From: Leucosporidium creatinivorum
Lineage: Eukaryota; Basidiomycota; Microbotryomycetes; Leucosporidiales; Leucosporidiaceae
Assembly: GCA_001600635.1 (NCBI GenBank)
Contig: BCKL01000041.1
Location: forward strand, 3,637 to 67,636
Reading direction: 5' to 3'
Length of the DNA stretch: 64,000 bases
The translations under genes were made by a program, and so were the position numbers. Of the stretch, positions 33,419 to 46,202 are shown piece by piece. Below the pieces are notes generated by a model, which was not told the DNA's origin, did no database searches, and saw nothing but the letters and a program-made list of their open reading frames with translations. Each line of letters begins with the position of its first letter. The stretch's first letter is position 1.

Positions 33419-34211
33419 TCAAGCATCCACCTGCATCGCCTCTGGCTCCTTCACTCCCTCGGCGCCGTCTTCGTCCTCCGTCGTTGGCGCCACCACCTTC
33501 TTCTTCCTACTCTTCTTCACTGTACTGGCACCGGGAGCGAGTCCCGTGTTGCCGGCCGAGGACATGAGCGCGTCGCCTGCATCTACAGCTCCATTTTTGG
33601 TGGCCTTGAGGGCTTTGTCGCGCTCGGCGATGGCTTCTCCGGCGAGCATCGTCCGCGGTAAGACGTCTACAGGACGAGTGGCGAGTGTGGTGAACGATTG
33701 AAGGGGGCAGGGGCGACGAGGAGAGCGAGCAAGAAGGTCAGCGCCTGCGCCGAGCACCGAGCACCGAGCTCCAGATCAGCCAAGTGAAGCCTCACTGCCT
33801 TGGAGGTAGAACCATTCTGGCCGCGCGACAGCTTGGGCTGTATGGCGGCATGTGTAGCTCAGTCAGCTCCCAATCTGCAGCACACGACGCGTCCTCCCCC
33901 CACCTTCCGGCGCTCCCAGCAACTTACAGAGATCATTATACTTGACAAGCTTCTCCCTCTTCTGCATACGAGCATTGATCTGTGCTGCATGCGAAAGCTT
34001 GCCGATGACGAGCTCCTACAAGAGCTACAGATTAGCTTTCAGCTCGACGCGTCGGAGCTAAATCACTTACGGTCGTCTTGGAGATGAGGAAGATGGCTTC
34101 CTTGGAAGCGAGTGTGACATCCTTGTCCAGCTTCATGATCTTGTGTACTCTCGACACTGGGAACGCGCTCACTCCCGGCGGCACCTCCTTCTCTTCCTTG
34201 TCTGCGGGCAT
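33419..34211 (-). CDS. Histone-fold protein, DPB3/DLS1 (CHRAC/DNA polymerase epsilon) family
   Basis: A small nuclear NF-YC/H2A-type histone-fold protein predicted to pair with a Dpb4-like partner in DNA polymerase epsilon or an ISWI/CHRAC remodeller. The start at 34211 (MPADKEEKEVPPG) leads into FPVSRVHKIMKLDKDVTLAS, KEAIFLISKTTELVIGKL and KREKLVKYNDLS, which match the three helices of the CBF/histone-like domain. QAVARPEWFYLQGN and LPRTMLAGEAIAERDKAL follow. The C-terminus has a basic patch (KKSRKKKVV) then an acidic tail. About 170 residues, four exons. It shares a 173-nt divergent upstream region with the WDR6-like gene. Dpb3 and Dls1 cannot be told apart here. Confidence 0.85.
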
Positions 34212-34384
34212 CTCGAGAGCTGTTCTTGCGGCGAGGAGGCTTGGGAGTTGTAGGTGGGTACGAGGCGGTCGGGTCCAAGCTTCGAACGAGGTAGAAAGGT
34301 GCAGAACGAGACGAGCGAGGGATTGGCAAGAGCAGAAGAGAAGAGCCGGCGGGTGGTTGTCCTCCGTCTACATTTCGCTGCGGG
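34212..34384. promoter_or_regulatory. 173-nt bidirectional promoter region
   Basis: Lies between the divergent starts of the histone-fold gene (34211) and the WDR6-like gene (34385). No TATA box is evident. Overlap of control elements is inferred from spacing alone. Confidence 0.45.
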
Positions 34385-37300
34385 ATGGTTCAACTCGCTT
34401 CACTGAGCAGCACAGCTCCAATTACTTCACTACACGTCCTTTCCTGCCCTCCATCTTCGCCCACTCGCCCAGCGCTGCTCGCCGCCGGCCGGGCTTCAGA
34501 GCTCGTCGTTGCGTCGCTGGACAGGAGCAGCAGCTTGGGCAGCTCGGTACAGAATTACACGTGGAAATGGAAGGTGTTGGAACGTGAACGAGTCCATCGC
34601 ATCATCTCTAGGCCGCTGAACGACGGAGCAGGATGGGAATTGCTCCTTAGCGGAGGCAAGGAGGCGGCGCTCGTCTCGTTGAGCTACAGGTGAGCTTTTC
34701 AGCGGTCGATTACCTCGTTCGAGCTAGTGTCTGATCTCTCTGCTGCTCTCAGGTCCAACACCGAGCCCAATGGCCTGTCGCTCGACCTCCGAATCGTCCT
34801 TCGCTTCGCTCTTAGCGACTGGGTGCAGGATGCAGCTTTCCTCAGGGTGAGCAGCGCTGCAGAAAGCGGGATCCGCGACTCTGCGGCTGCTCCTCGAGTG
34901 CCTTCGTCGCTTCTCGCGCTGACCATGTTCTCGGCGTTCGCTTCTCCCCCATCGCCGAGCAGACATCATCCTACCTCTTCCTCACCTCCCACAACACTCT
35001 CCTCCACTACTCACCCCTCAGCGTCCCCTCAACCTCGACCAACACCTCGCTACCGACAATTCGCCTCGTCAAGACGATCCACTGCCCCCTTCGGCCTTTA
35101 CTCTGGTGCGGCGCCTTCTCGAGGTCGAGCTATTCGGCAGACGACGTAGCAAAGGGAGAGATCAAGTTGGCGGGTGGGAGCATGCTGGGCGATGTTCTGA
35201 GCTGGAGGGTTAGCGGCGAGCAGCTGGGAGGCGAGGGGGAGGTGACCCTCGGCGCCGAGTGTGTGCAAAAGCTGCAGGGACACCATGTAAGCTCTCGTTT
35301 GCGTATCTCACAAGCTCTCCTAACCCCTCGACGCCCCTCTTTGCGCCGCGATATCTCCCAAGCCGTTGACGCTTCTGGCTTGGTGCAGCTCGCTAAGCCC
35401 TTCTGAACGCTGCTAACTCGCCTTGCCTCGATTCTCAGGGGGCCATCTTTTCCGTCTCATTCTCATCAAGCTCTCGCTTCCTCCTCTCCGGCTCCGACGA
35501 CCGAACAGTGCGCGTTTGGGATCTGCAAGGCTCGGCGAAGACTGGGGACGAGCTGCTGCCATTGACGATGTGGGGACACGAGGGAAGGGTTTGGAGGGTG
35601 CGCTGGTTGGACGAGGATGCTGACAACGGGACGGCGAGAGTCGTTAGTGTTGCTGAGGTGAGCGCTAAAGTCTCTTCCCTTCCTTTCCCCGAGGCTGCGC
35701 TCGCCTCGTTGGCGCCTTCGCCTCGCTGATGACGGGTTCCTGACCTCGTACTTTGAGATCACAGGACTCCAGCTGCAACATCTGGTCTCTCGCCCTTCCT
35801 ATCACCTCCTCCATCGTTTCCTCATCAAACTCGCCCGCCGAACCCACCTACTCCCTCCTCAAGTCCCACCAAAACGGCCACGACGGCAAGAGTATGTGGA
35901 GTGTTACTTCCGGTACCTTTTTGTGTGCTGGAGATGGCGTGACGCAGAAGGTCGTCTTCACTGGTGGAGCGGATGGCGGAGTGAGGAGCTGGCTGGCGCC
36001 GAGGCTGAGCAAGGTGGGTGATGAAGAGGGTGACAAGGATGCTGAGGGTTCAGAATGTGAGTCGAACCCCTTGCGATACTACGAAGAACGATGAGCCGAC
36101 CTCCCTTCCTCTCCGTCGCGTTTTCTCTCGTTGCCGAGCAGTCCTCGCTTTCCTCGAGCCGCTGGGCGTCATCAAAAGTTTCGCCGTCAAGCTGGATTCT
36201 CGCACAGGAAAGCGGGAGGCTGTACTACTTAACGCGGAAGGGTAAGCTTTCACGGCCTTCGCCCCTCAGCTTCGGCGTAGCTGACTCTTGGGCCTCTCGC
36301 AGAGAGCTCTACCAGACCTCGTTCACATCACCCTCGCGCTCAACGCCTCCTCGACTACTCTTCTCTTCACCCTCTCTCCGCAACCCTTCCCTCCTCCACC
36401 TTTACTTTCCTCCCGCCGTCGACTCCTCGGAGCTGAGCGCCGAAGCTTGGACCTTCACGAATCGAGGAAAGGCCGTTCGGGTCAAATTCTTGCTGTCGGA
36501 GGAAGAGGAGAAGAGTGTAGAGGTGCAGGAGAAGGAGATTGGGGTGGCAGTCGTCAGCTTGCGCGTCGAGGAAAGCGGCAGGAGAGTTGCGCTGACGGAG
36601 AGGCGGGACGGCGGGAGGGCAGTATTGGTGGACATGAGCAGCGACGAAGGGGTGAGTGCCGTGTGCTCGCTTGTTCGGCCTCCGCAACCTAGCTGACACT
36701 CGCATCGTCTGCAGGTCAAGCCTGGCGCCTCCTTCGCCTTCGACGGGCCCTCCTTCGCCACCCCTCGAGAACGACTCGTCACCGCCACCAGCTTCCTCCC
36801 CAATCCGCCATGCTTCACCTCTACATCTCTGCTCCTCCTCGGCACCTCCCTGGGTTCTCTGGTCGTCGTCTCGCTTCCCTCAGCCTCGCCCGAGCCTTCG
36901 CAAGCTCTCGCCTCCACGAGGAAGGTACTCGGTGACGGCGTAACGGATCTTGCGATTCTTTCTGAGTGGCTAGAGACGGATGGCGGCTTGAAATGTGAGG
37001 TGGAATGCGTTGGGAGGGACGGAGTACGAGCGGTTGTGAAGGTGAGCTGTTCGGCGGAGGGACAACAGTGGTCGATGAAGGTAGTGGGTCAGCAGAAAGT
37101 CTCAAAGGGCATTCTGGACCAGGTGAGCCCTTTCTCGCTTCTTATTCGGACTGCAGAAGCTGATTCAATGTTCATCGACCGAGCAGATCTTACCGCCGTC
37201 ACCATCACCTCCGCCATCTCGCGCTGCTGAGAGCCATCAGCGCCGCTACCTCGCACTCCAAGACGCCAACGCCGTTGTCTACGACGAGAGCGGTATCAAG

Positions 37301-39162
37301 GTTCGCCGCTTCGTCTACTCGGCGAGCGCCGACCGAGCTGACCTCCGTTCTAATTGACAGCTCCTCTCTTTCACTTCTCCCGGCAACTCTGTCCCTCGCG
37401 CTTTCGTCGAGGACTCGATCGGTACACACTACTACAGGATTGTGCATGGCAAGGTGAGCTTCGGCGCTTTTCTCGCCCGACCGATCTCTTCACCGAGCTC
37501 AGAGCGAAGCTGACCTCCGACTCGCCGTGCAGATCCACCATCAACTTGCACCTTCTTCCTCAGTATCGCTTCCGCCTTCCGTCATCCTCCCTCCGCTGCA
37601 TGGCCGCGAGATCCGCTGCGTCGCTCTGCACCGTGCTCGAGTGGCAGGTAGAGAGGTCACGTTGGTGGCCACTGGTGCCGAGAATAGTCTTTTGAAGATC
37701 TCGCTACGTATGTGCACACTCTCCAGTCCTTGCAGCCGGCGAAGTCTGACCCCTTCCGGCGTTTCCATCCAATCGCAGTCCACCCCTGCTCCCACAGTCT
37801 CATCCCCTTATTTACCGACACTTCTCTCACCTCGGCACTCAAGTCCATCTCGTGGTGCCCGTCACCTTCCGGCCTCTACCTCTTCGCCAGTGGAGCCGGA
37901 GAGATCCTCCTCGTTTCTCGAGTAGACGTCTCCTCCGCGCCCGAGAGCGAGGTGGGCGTGAGGGTGAACGTTCGGCCATGGGCTGAGGCAGAGGCGATCA
38001 CTAGTGCTGAGGAGGGAGAGGAGAAGGGTCAGGTCAGGGTGATGGACATGGTCGTTCGTCCGCTACCTGTGGACGCCGAGCAGGAGGGGCGCCATCTTGT
38101 GCTGACGGGCTCGTCGGATGGGAAAATGAGGGTGAGCTTTTTCTCTCAGCTTCTCAGCTGGATAGTCTCCTCGCTCCTGGCGAACCCAGACTGACCTTTT
38201 CCTCGTTGCCAGATCTACCTTTTTGATCCTCTCGCTCGCTCTCTCCTTCTCGCCGCCGAGTCCGCGGATTATGGGAAGTGTCTATTGACAGTCAAGCTTG
38301 TCGAGATCAAGGGAAGATGGCTAACGGTCAGCGGCGCGAGCGATGGACTGTGAGTACTTTGCTTGCCGGCTCGGCGCTCGAGCGAGGGTTGATAGACGCT
38401 CGAACAGGCTGGCTCTCACCGACATTACGACCCTCGTGACTTCGTGAATCATCCCTTTTCGTTTTCCTCTACGCTTCTAAGCTCACCGCAGTTTGCTTCG
38501 CACAACAGACTCACCTCGGCGCCCGCTACCGTCGCGCTCCTTCCTCCACCCCCTCTCTCCTACCACCCTCATCAATCCGGCATTAACGGCTTGGACGTCT
38601 ACTACTCTTGTGCGTACTCTCTGCGTTTGACCTCCCTCTCCCAGGCCTGCTAACACCCTCGCTCTCGAGAGCAGCGGCCGACCGAGCTCTCGCCATCGCC
38701 ACAGCAGGAGACGACAACGCCGTCTGCGTGCGCCGAGTCCTCTTCTCTTCCTCTTCGAGCCGAGAGCTTGCATTGGAGGAGCACTATACGACCCTTCCTC
38801 GCGCTCACGGCTCGACGATCCAAGGTGAGTGCTCCTTCTGGGCTTCTTCACTCGCCCCCCCTAGAGACTGACGCTACCATCGACCTCGAGCAGGCCTTCA
38901 CTTCCTTTCATCGACAATACTGTGCTCCGCCTCTGTCGACCAACGACTGAACGTCTACCGCCTCGACTCGGGGGACGGAGGAGCGCCGAAGCTGGCCTTT
39001 GCCGCTGCGACTTGCTTGAGTGTGGCCGACTGCTCGGCTATGGATTTGCTAGAGGACCTTGTAGAGACAGAAGTTTCTCTGGACGCGGATGGGGAAGGCT
39101 GCAGGGCATGGACGGTTGTTTCGGTCGGGATTGGCGCCGAAGTCACGAGGGTGCAGCTATAG
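34385..39162 (+). CDS. RTT10: WD40 protein WDR6/RTT10 (Trm734-like)
   Basis: A multi-WD40 protein whose yeast and human relatives (Rtt10/Trm734, WDR6) partner the Trm7/FTSJ1 methyltransferase in 2'-O-methylation of the tRNA wobble base. The N-terminus is MVQLASLSSTAPITSLHVLS. Repeats are visible at HHGAIFSVSFSSSSRFLLSG followed by SDDRTVRVWDLQ, at WGHEGRVWRVRWL followed by VVSVAEDSSCNIWSL, at VVFTGGADGGVRSW, and at the end (HGSTIQGLHFLSSTILCSAS, then VDQRLNVYRL). The HEGRVWRV block early in the chain is typical of WDR6. The protein is over 1000 residues with about 14 exons. The last exon ends EVTRVQL with the stop at 39160-39162. DPL1 begins 170 nt downstream on the same strand. Confidence 0.85.
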
Positions 39163-39332
39163 TAGATAGTCACCTGAGCAACGCTATTTTATTCTCGCAT
39201 CGTCAGAGACGGTTTCTCGACTGCCCGCTCCGCCAGCTATCAAGGTACATTTCAGATACCGCTCCGCTTCGCGCCCGTGTCGAGCTTGCGCCTCACTCGG
39301 TTTCTCTCTCCCGCTTCTCACCTCGTCTCACG

Positions 39333-42300
39333 ATGGCAACCACAAGAAGCAAGAAAAAAACGACTCTCGTACAATCCGTCGTTGCTCAGCTGACGGTCGA
39401 GCACGCCAAGACGGTGAGCTACAGCTAGTTGCCGCTCAGCTCGGGCTCGCTGACCTCGACTTCGCCGTCTTTGCAGCTCGTCTTCTGGTGCGCTACACGC
39501 TCAAAGATATACAGGGGTTTCGGGCTGACGTCTCGTGCTCTACAGGTACATTGTCTACTATCAAGCACTCCGCGTCGTTCGTCATGTGCGGGCTCGCGGC
39601 ATCTCGTCTTCGGTCTCTGGCCTGTACCTCTCATTAGTCAAGGTGAGTAGTAGTACATTGACGAGCTACTATGCTCGACCCCTCGACGCCCGCCGAGAGC
39701 TGACCATTACATCCTCAACAGCGTGCGTTCAGCCTCGTCCTTCTCGTGCCGTCCGCGAGGCGCAAGGTGCAGGCCGAGCTCGATAAGGTGACGCTCGACT
39801 TGGAAGCCAAGGTGAGTCCGAGCTCCCTCTGCTTTCGCTCTTGTAGCTGATCAGCTCCGGTCTCAGCTCGCTCCTCCGCACCCGACCCTCCCTCGCGCTC
39901 TCACTCTCCCCGCCGAAGGACTATCCTCCGAGGCTCTTTCAGAGGCACTCACCGCGCTCAGTGCAATGCCCAACACTCAATGGGAGGACGGAAGGGTCAG
40001 CGGTGCCGTGTACCACGGAGGCGAGGAGATGGGCAAGGTGTGGACCGAGGCGATGAGCAAGTTCATCGTATCGTAAGTCGTCAGGTCGCTTCGTGCTCGG
40101 CGTGACGTACCAAGCTGACCACCTTCCCTTACCCAACAGCAACCCGCTGCACTGCGACGTCTTCCCCGGTTCGTCGCTCTTCGCCACCCTCGGCGCTCGT
40201 TCGCAGCTTCAGCTGACTCGTCCTGCCACTACCACAGGCGTTCGCAAGATGGACTCGGAAGTCGTATCCATGTGTCTCTCTCTCTTCAATTCGCCTCTCC
40301 CTTCTTCCGCCATCGACGAAGCTGGAGGAGCGGGAACGACCACTAGTGGAGGGACCGAGAGTATCTTGATGGCGTGTAAGGCTTACCGGGATAGGGCGAG
40401 GGCAGAGAGAGGGATCACGGAGCCCGAGATGTATGTTGCCACCTCATCTGCTTTCTCCGGGCAAGGCAAGGAAGCCGACAGCTAACGACCGAGTTCCGCA
40501 GGATCGTACCGCTCTCAGCTCATGCAGCGTTCGAGAAGGCCTCGCAGTACTTCAAGATGAAGATCCACTTCATTCCCGTCGATCGGGAGACCAGGAAGGT
40601 CAACTTGAAGCTGGTCAAGCGCGCCGTGAGTCGGCCATTTCCATCAACCCCCCAACCGTGCCCCACTCCTACCTTTACCGCCATTCGCAATACTCTCCAG
40701 ACAATTGCTGATTGCTGATACCTCGCTTGCCTTTCAGATCAACCCCAACACCATCATGCTCGTCGGCTCGGCGCCCAACTTCCCCGACGGCGCCATCGAC
40801 GACATCGCAGGCTTGTCCAAGCTAGCCTTGAAGTACAACGTCGGCCTTCACGTAGGCCTACAGCGCTGCTCCCCTGTTCCGGCTCTGCTCGGTCTTCACT
40901 GCAGAGCGGGCTTCGACGGCCGAGCTGACTTTCCTTTGTGCGCCAAACCAGGTCGACTGCTGCCTCGGATCGTTCCTCGTTCCCTTCCTCGAGAGGGCTG
41001 GATACCCTGCCGATCCCTTTGATTTCCGTGTACCCGTGAGTCCGAGTTCACGAGTTCAGCTCCGGCAATTGGTGAGGAGGGTGAAGGGCAAGGACGGCGT
41101 TGACCTTTTCATCTTCCCCAAACAACAGGGCGTCACCTCCATCTCTTGCGACACACACAAGTGTCCGTCCATTCTTTTTCATCGAGTCGACTCGCTCCGT
41201 TGCTGACACTCACTCCCTTCCTTCTCCTCATGGCGCCGATCATTCGACGACCATTCGCTCACCCAACAGACGGCTTCGCTCCCAAGGGCTCCTCGGTTAT
41301 CATGTACCGCTCAAAGGCGCTGAGGAAGTATCAGTACTCGGTCACGACGACCTGGCCTGGAGGAGTTTGTAAGCCGCTTGAGCTACTTCGTCTCGCCTCG
41401 GCTTCTGCAAGCGAGACGCCTATAACGCGATCGCTGACCGCCGTTTCTACCTACTATAGACGCCACCCCTTCTATGGCCGGATCTCGGTACGTTCTCGTC
41501 CTGAGGATTGACCTCTGTTTCGCTTGCTGAACTTTACCTCTCTCCTCCTTCCTCAGCCCTGGGGCCGTCATCGCTGGCGCGTGGGCCTCCATGCACAAGA
41601 TGGGAGTCGACGGCTACACCGCATCTTGCCGCGACATCGTCGGTGCCGCCAAGCAGATCGTTCTCGGCATCCGCAAGGACTTCCCCGAGCTCAAGGTCCT
41701 TGGAGATCCCCTCGTTAGTGTGGTGGCGTTCGAGAGCGTAGATGAGGAGGTCCCGGTGTATGAGGTCGGCGATAAGATGGGTGGATTGGGATGGCATCGT
41801 GCGTTTGATCTCGTCCGTCGCTGGCTCGCCTCGGCGCTGACTCTTCGCCCGTTCCTTCTCTTCGCTCCTCACTCGGACCGCCTTTCCCTTCCCTCGACTA
41901 CTCTCTCTCTCTTACACAGTGAACGCCCTCCAATCGCCTCCCGCCCTTCACATCGCCTGCACTCGCCTCACCGTTCCCGTCATCTCGGACTTCCTGCGCG
42001 ACCTGCGCACTGCTGTAGATGCCGTCAAGGCTAGCTCCGTTAAAGGAGATGGTAGCATGGTCATGCTTTGTGAGTCGCCTCTCCGCCTATCGAAGGCGCG
42101 TCGAGGGCTGACCAGAGTTCGCCGAACAGACGGGCTCGGCAGTTCAAGCGCCGTGGGTCCGGGACTGGTCGAGCAGTTGGCTTCGAGGTGTGAGTAGAGA
42201 TTGCCCTCGACATTTCGCCGTTCGAGAGCTAATCTAAGCATCTCGTTGAGCAGACATGGACGTCGTAGGTCTTGCTTCTTCGGCGCTCCGTTCCGCATCA

Positions 42301-42344
42301 CACGCTGACCTCGATGCCTGCTCCTTCTCCAGCTCTACGCGTAG
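39333..42344 (+). CDS. DPL1: Sphingosine-1-phosphate lyase
   Basis: An ER-membrane PLP enzyme that splits phosphorylated long-chain bases into a fatty aldehyde and ethanolamine phosphate, the exit step of sphingolipid breakdown. The N-terminus ([11 protein letters not shown]) precedes a membrane segment across two small exons ([18 protein letters not shown]). Enzyme blocks: [71 protein letters not shown], and [17 protein letters not shown] with the PLP lysine in [24 protein letters not shown] follows. The last exon is tiny: RYMDVLYA, stop at 42342-42344, recovered by splicing around an intron at about 42264-42332. About 14 exons. Confidence 0.96.
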
Positions 42345-42608
42345 TCAGTATCTGTGTTGCATTTTTACAGACAGTGTCCAGCTTCGCAGCGCCTGCATGA
42401 GCCTGAACGAGAGCTTGGGAAACGAAAGCCGAGCCGAGGCGCCCCTGGATGCTGTATAATCGCGTCCTGCATGAATACAGCCTACTCATAGCACGCATGT
42501 AGTAGACTGCCACCCCCACGAAACTCCGCTCGCCCTGCTGAGTCGACCTGCATAACCCACTCGACGCGTCTGGCGCTCTCCCTCCTCCCTCATCTTACCT
42601 CGCCTCTC

Positions 42609-43638
42609 ATGTCGCACACCGAATCGTCGCTCAAAGCTCTCAAGGTGCAGGACCTCAAGGTACATCTTGCTACATTGCTACGACCCTACAGCTCGCTGGA
42701 CAGCCGCTCGAATGACGCGCTGATCCGCTTCCCATCTCTCGCCGCTTGCAGGAGCTTCTCTCGGCCGCTGGACTCGCCGTCTCGGGCAAGAAGGAGGAGT
42801 TGATTGCTCGTCTGCTCGCCGCCGAGCCCGCCGCGTCGACCGAAGCCGCTTCCGCCGCTGCTACTGAGGAGCAGCCCGCCGCTGCAACTGAGGAGACCGC
42901 CGAGCCCGCTCCTACTCCCGCCGTCCCCGCCGATGCCACCACTACCACCGAGGAAGCAGCTGAGCCTGCTGCTGCTGCTGTAGCCAAGCCCGAGCTTACG
43001 GCTGAGGAGAAGGCAGAGCGCGCGAGGGTCGAGGAGGAGAAGCGCAAGGCCCGTAGTGAGAGGTTTGGCGTGGCGGCGCCGAGCAACGAGAAGAAGGAGG
43101 AGGGCAAGGGCGATGAGGAGCTCAAGAAGAGGGCCGAGAGGTTCGGCCTGGCTGCTGAGGGTGCTAAGGAGGGTCAGGACAAGGTGCGTTTGACTGTCGA
43201 TCTCGACGAGGCGACAGAGGCTGTAGAGAAATGGATGAAGCTGACTCGGATGTATATGAACAGTCCCTCGATGCTCTGGATCGCGCGTTGGGCGAGAAGA
43301 AGCGTAGGGAGCCCAAGGAGAAGCCCGCCGCCGCCCCTGCTGCCGAGAAGGCCATCTCAGAACCCAAGCCTGTGGACCCCGAGTTGGAGAAGAAGTGTGT
43401 CTTAAACTTCTGGGGCCTACCGCTACTTTTGACGTGCTGCAGAGAGCTGACAGGCCGCCTCGGCCGACGCAGGATCGCTGAAGAGGAGGAGCGGAGGAAG
43501 AAGCGCGCCGCCAGGTTCGGCGCCCCTGCTACCGATGAGGTGAGTTCCTTGATGTGTGCTTTCCGGTTATCGGACCCCCCAGCTCACCCTTCACCACTGC
43601 AACAGCCCGCCGAGAAGAAGGCCAAGGTCGATGCCTAA
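42609..43638 (+). CDS. THO1: SAP-domain RNA/DNA-binding protein, THO1/SARNP-like
   Basis: A small nuclear protein of the Tho1/SARNP (CIP29) type, linked in other organisms to mRNP assembly and export with TREX. The SAP motif is split by the first intron: SLKALKVQDLK then ELLSAAGLAVSGKKEELIAR. An Ala/Glu/Thr/Pro-rich linker follows. Then come three repeats of the family's short motif ending in R-F-G: KARSERFGVAAP, LKKRAERFGLAAE and KKRAARFGAPA. The intron at about 43183-43260 (donor after GQDK) leads into SLDALDRALGEKKRREPKEK. The end is PAEKKAKVDA, stop at 43638. Five exons. Confidence 0.9.
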
Positions 43639-44349
43639 ACTTTCGGCGCTCGACAGAGGAGCGGAGAGGACACCTGTACAGGTCAGCCGACGATGAGCTG
43701 GCGTCCAAAATGATCAATCCTACGCGTCGTTGTCAATTTCGACTCGACTTGTCGCGGCTGGAAGCTGCGAAGCCATACCTCGGCGCCGAGCTCGCTGTTC
43801 GATGGCTTCGACTAGAACGGGAGCGGGAGCTCGTCGTCCACTTCAGTCGAGACTTCCATCCCACCTCTACTCCGCTATCAACAATCAGCCTTCGCATCCT
43901 TGGGGCTCAAGTCTCACCTCGGCGGGCGACTCTCAAGCTCGCCTCGCGCGGCCCCTCTCAACTCCTCGTCACTACAACTCGGTTGAAAAAGTGCCGAAGC
44001 GATGTCCGATTGAAGGACAATACAGTACCCCTTGACACCTCGGCAATTGGAGACCGACCTTCCTACATCGGCGAAAGGCTTGCTGAGGTTCTAGTTCTGG
44101 CCGCCGGCGCGTCTTGCAGAGGCTATTACGACGGCTCGGCGTGCAGCGTGTAGCTCAGCTGCCTCTTTTCCTCCTTCTTTGTCGTCGTCCTTTCGCTTTG
44201 CACACCGCCGAACTCTCACCCTCGGCTTCGACTCGACGATGCTCTTCGCCAGTTTGCGCAAGCTGATGAGGCCGGTGTTGGCGCTCGTGCTTCCGTCGAG
44301 CTACTCGCACCCAGTTCCTCAGTCTCCGATGCTACCAAAGACTTCAAAA
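43639..44349. other. 711-nt region between THO1 and the SGNH gene
   Basis: Holds the THO1 3' UTR and the upstream region of the SGNH-like gene. An open frame runs from 43554 to 44153, but it overlaps THO1, its composition looks random and nothing in it matches a family I know. The block at about 43781 contains the 12-nt palindrome ctcggcgccgag. Confidence 0.5.
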
Positions 44350-45885
44350 ATGCCGCTGCTGTCTAAGGTGAGTCTCTCGCTGCTTCTTTCCTCCGCTGCT
44401 CGCTCGCTCAACCCTGCATCTGTCCGCGCCCACAGCATCGAGACAGCAACGTACCGCTACCAGCTAAGGCAGCGCCTTCGAAACGGCGATGGAGTGAATC
44501 ATACTCGCCTCCACCGCGCATCTCTCCCGCCTTCTACCTCGGCCTCCTTTCCGTCCTCCTCTCCCTCGTCGCCGTCACGCTCTCCCTACGTCCCGACCTC
44601 TACAGCAGCACCTTCCACACCCTCCTCACTACCACACATCCTCATTCACATTCGACCAACTCGCCAGCCCTCACCCCCGCCCGAAGAGCCGCTCTCCATC
44701 TCTCACACCTCATCGTCGGCCCTCGGTCGCTCCCTCCTCAGTACCACAACAGAAACTGCTCGTCCACCGCCCTCCTCCAGGCTCTCAAATCAACTCGCAT
44801 TCGACCTGACGGCGCCTCTCGCAAAGTCAATACCACTCTCCCACCGACTCAGCTCTCCCTCGGCGATGAGTTCGACTTCTCGTTCGAGCTCGACGGCTGC
44901 CCTCCTTTGCACCTTTATACTGCAGCCGAGGCGTGCGATCTGCTACAGGGCTTTGGTGGACTCTTTCTGAGGGGAGACAGCTTTGTGCGGCACGTCGTTA
45001 ACGCGCTGTTCATCGTCTTGAGGGAGAGGAATGACGGGGCAGTGGAGAGCGAGGGGGAGAGGTGCAGAGGAAACGCCATGTTTGACGATAGGCGCGCTAC
45101 TTCTGCTCATGTCTCTTGGGAATCCGCTGACCCCATCCTAACCTACAGGAAAGCGCACTGCCGCGAAAACTCCATTATCGACTCGCAAGCCCTCTCCGAG
45201 CCCATCTGCGGAGGCGACGCCTTTCTCTACTTCGACATGGGCGCCTGGGGCGCTCAGCCACAGCACCTTTCTCTCGCCATCTATGAGCAGTGGCTCAACA
45301 TACGCCCGCCGCAGAAGAAGATGCTCTCGCCGGTCTTCGTCGAGGGATTCGGTCTTCACAATCGATTAGACGCTTCGACTGCTGTCCTCGGTGCGTCCAT
45401 GGTGCACTCGCGTACCCCTTCTTCTGTAACTCTGGCTAACCTCTCGCCCTTCACAGGCTTCATTCGCCCCGTCCTCGCCCTTTCGTCTCGCCTATTCCCC
45501 CGTCCTCTCTCCCTCTGGATGGGCATCCACGCCCCCGCGCCAGGCAAGCCCGCCGAGTGGGCAGAAGCGCAGAACGCCGAACATGTGCTGCACTACAACG
45601 GCGTTGTTGCCGAAGCTCTTGAGGTCCTTGCCCCCGGGGAGGAGGTCGGAGATCGGATGATGAGTGAGATTAGCTGGTTCGGAGCGACTGATGGAGCGGA
45701 GAGCTATGATGGTGAGTGACGCTCTCTTCAGACGGTTTTACTGCCCCAAGCTGACCACCTCGCACCTCGCAGGATCGCACTACTCGCTGCAGGTCAATCT
45801 CGAAAAGGCCATCTTCCTCCTCAACCTCCTCGATGTGGCTTGGGGCGAAGCGAAGGATGCAGGAGGGCTATTGAAGACGTACTAG
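44350..45885 (+). CDS. Membrane-anchored SGNH/PC-esterase-like protein
   Basis: A type II membrane protein with an SGNH-hydrolase-like luminal domain; in fungi and plants such folds often act as O-acetyl-transferases or esterases of cell-wall or capsule sugars. A short first exon (MPLLSK at 44350; in-frame Mets also at 44329, 44239 and 44179) joins HRDSNVPLPAKAAPSKRR. One transmembrane helix follows (AFYLGLLSVLLSLVAVTLSL). The catalytic-type motif GDS with trailing R-H is in LFLRGDSFVRHVVNALFIVL. The C-terminal D-x-x-H is in SYDGSHYSLQVN, formed across an intron. Between them, FLYFDMGAWGAQPQH and FVEGFGLHNRLDAST are conserved-looking. Stop at 45885. Substrate unknown. The exact start is uncertain. 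Confidence 0.7.
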
Positions 45886-46202
45886 AGCTCTGGGTTCTGG
45901 CTAGATCTACCGTGTTGTAATGTTAGCGAGCGATAGCACCCTCCTTGGCTTCGCCGAGTCTGCGCCGAGAAGTGAAAGAGCGACCGATGAGATTACAACG
46001 AAGACGAAAAAGAAGGGTAGCGTGTATGAAAAGAAGCGTGAACAAAAGATAAACAACATGAAAAAGAGAGAGCGTGTGTAGTGTGATTAGCGTAAGGCGT
46101 AAGGTGCTAGAAAGATGAACCGCTCCACCTCTGATCTCCTCTCGTTCCTCCTCGCCTCCCTCAACTCCTTCAACCTTGCTTATCCATTCGCTCAACATCC
46201 CA
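45886..46202. other. Convergent intergenic region
   Basis: 317 nt between the stops of the SGNH gene (+) and the zinc-finger gene (-). AT-richer than its surroundings around 45990-46090, as expected for 3' ends. No gene supported. Confidence 0.55.

Noticed and set aside
43554-44153. 199-codon plus-strand open frame between THO1 and the SGNH gene
   Set aside because: It overlaps THO1 introns and exons in another frame, shows no family motif and reads like random sequence.
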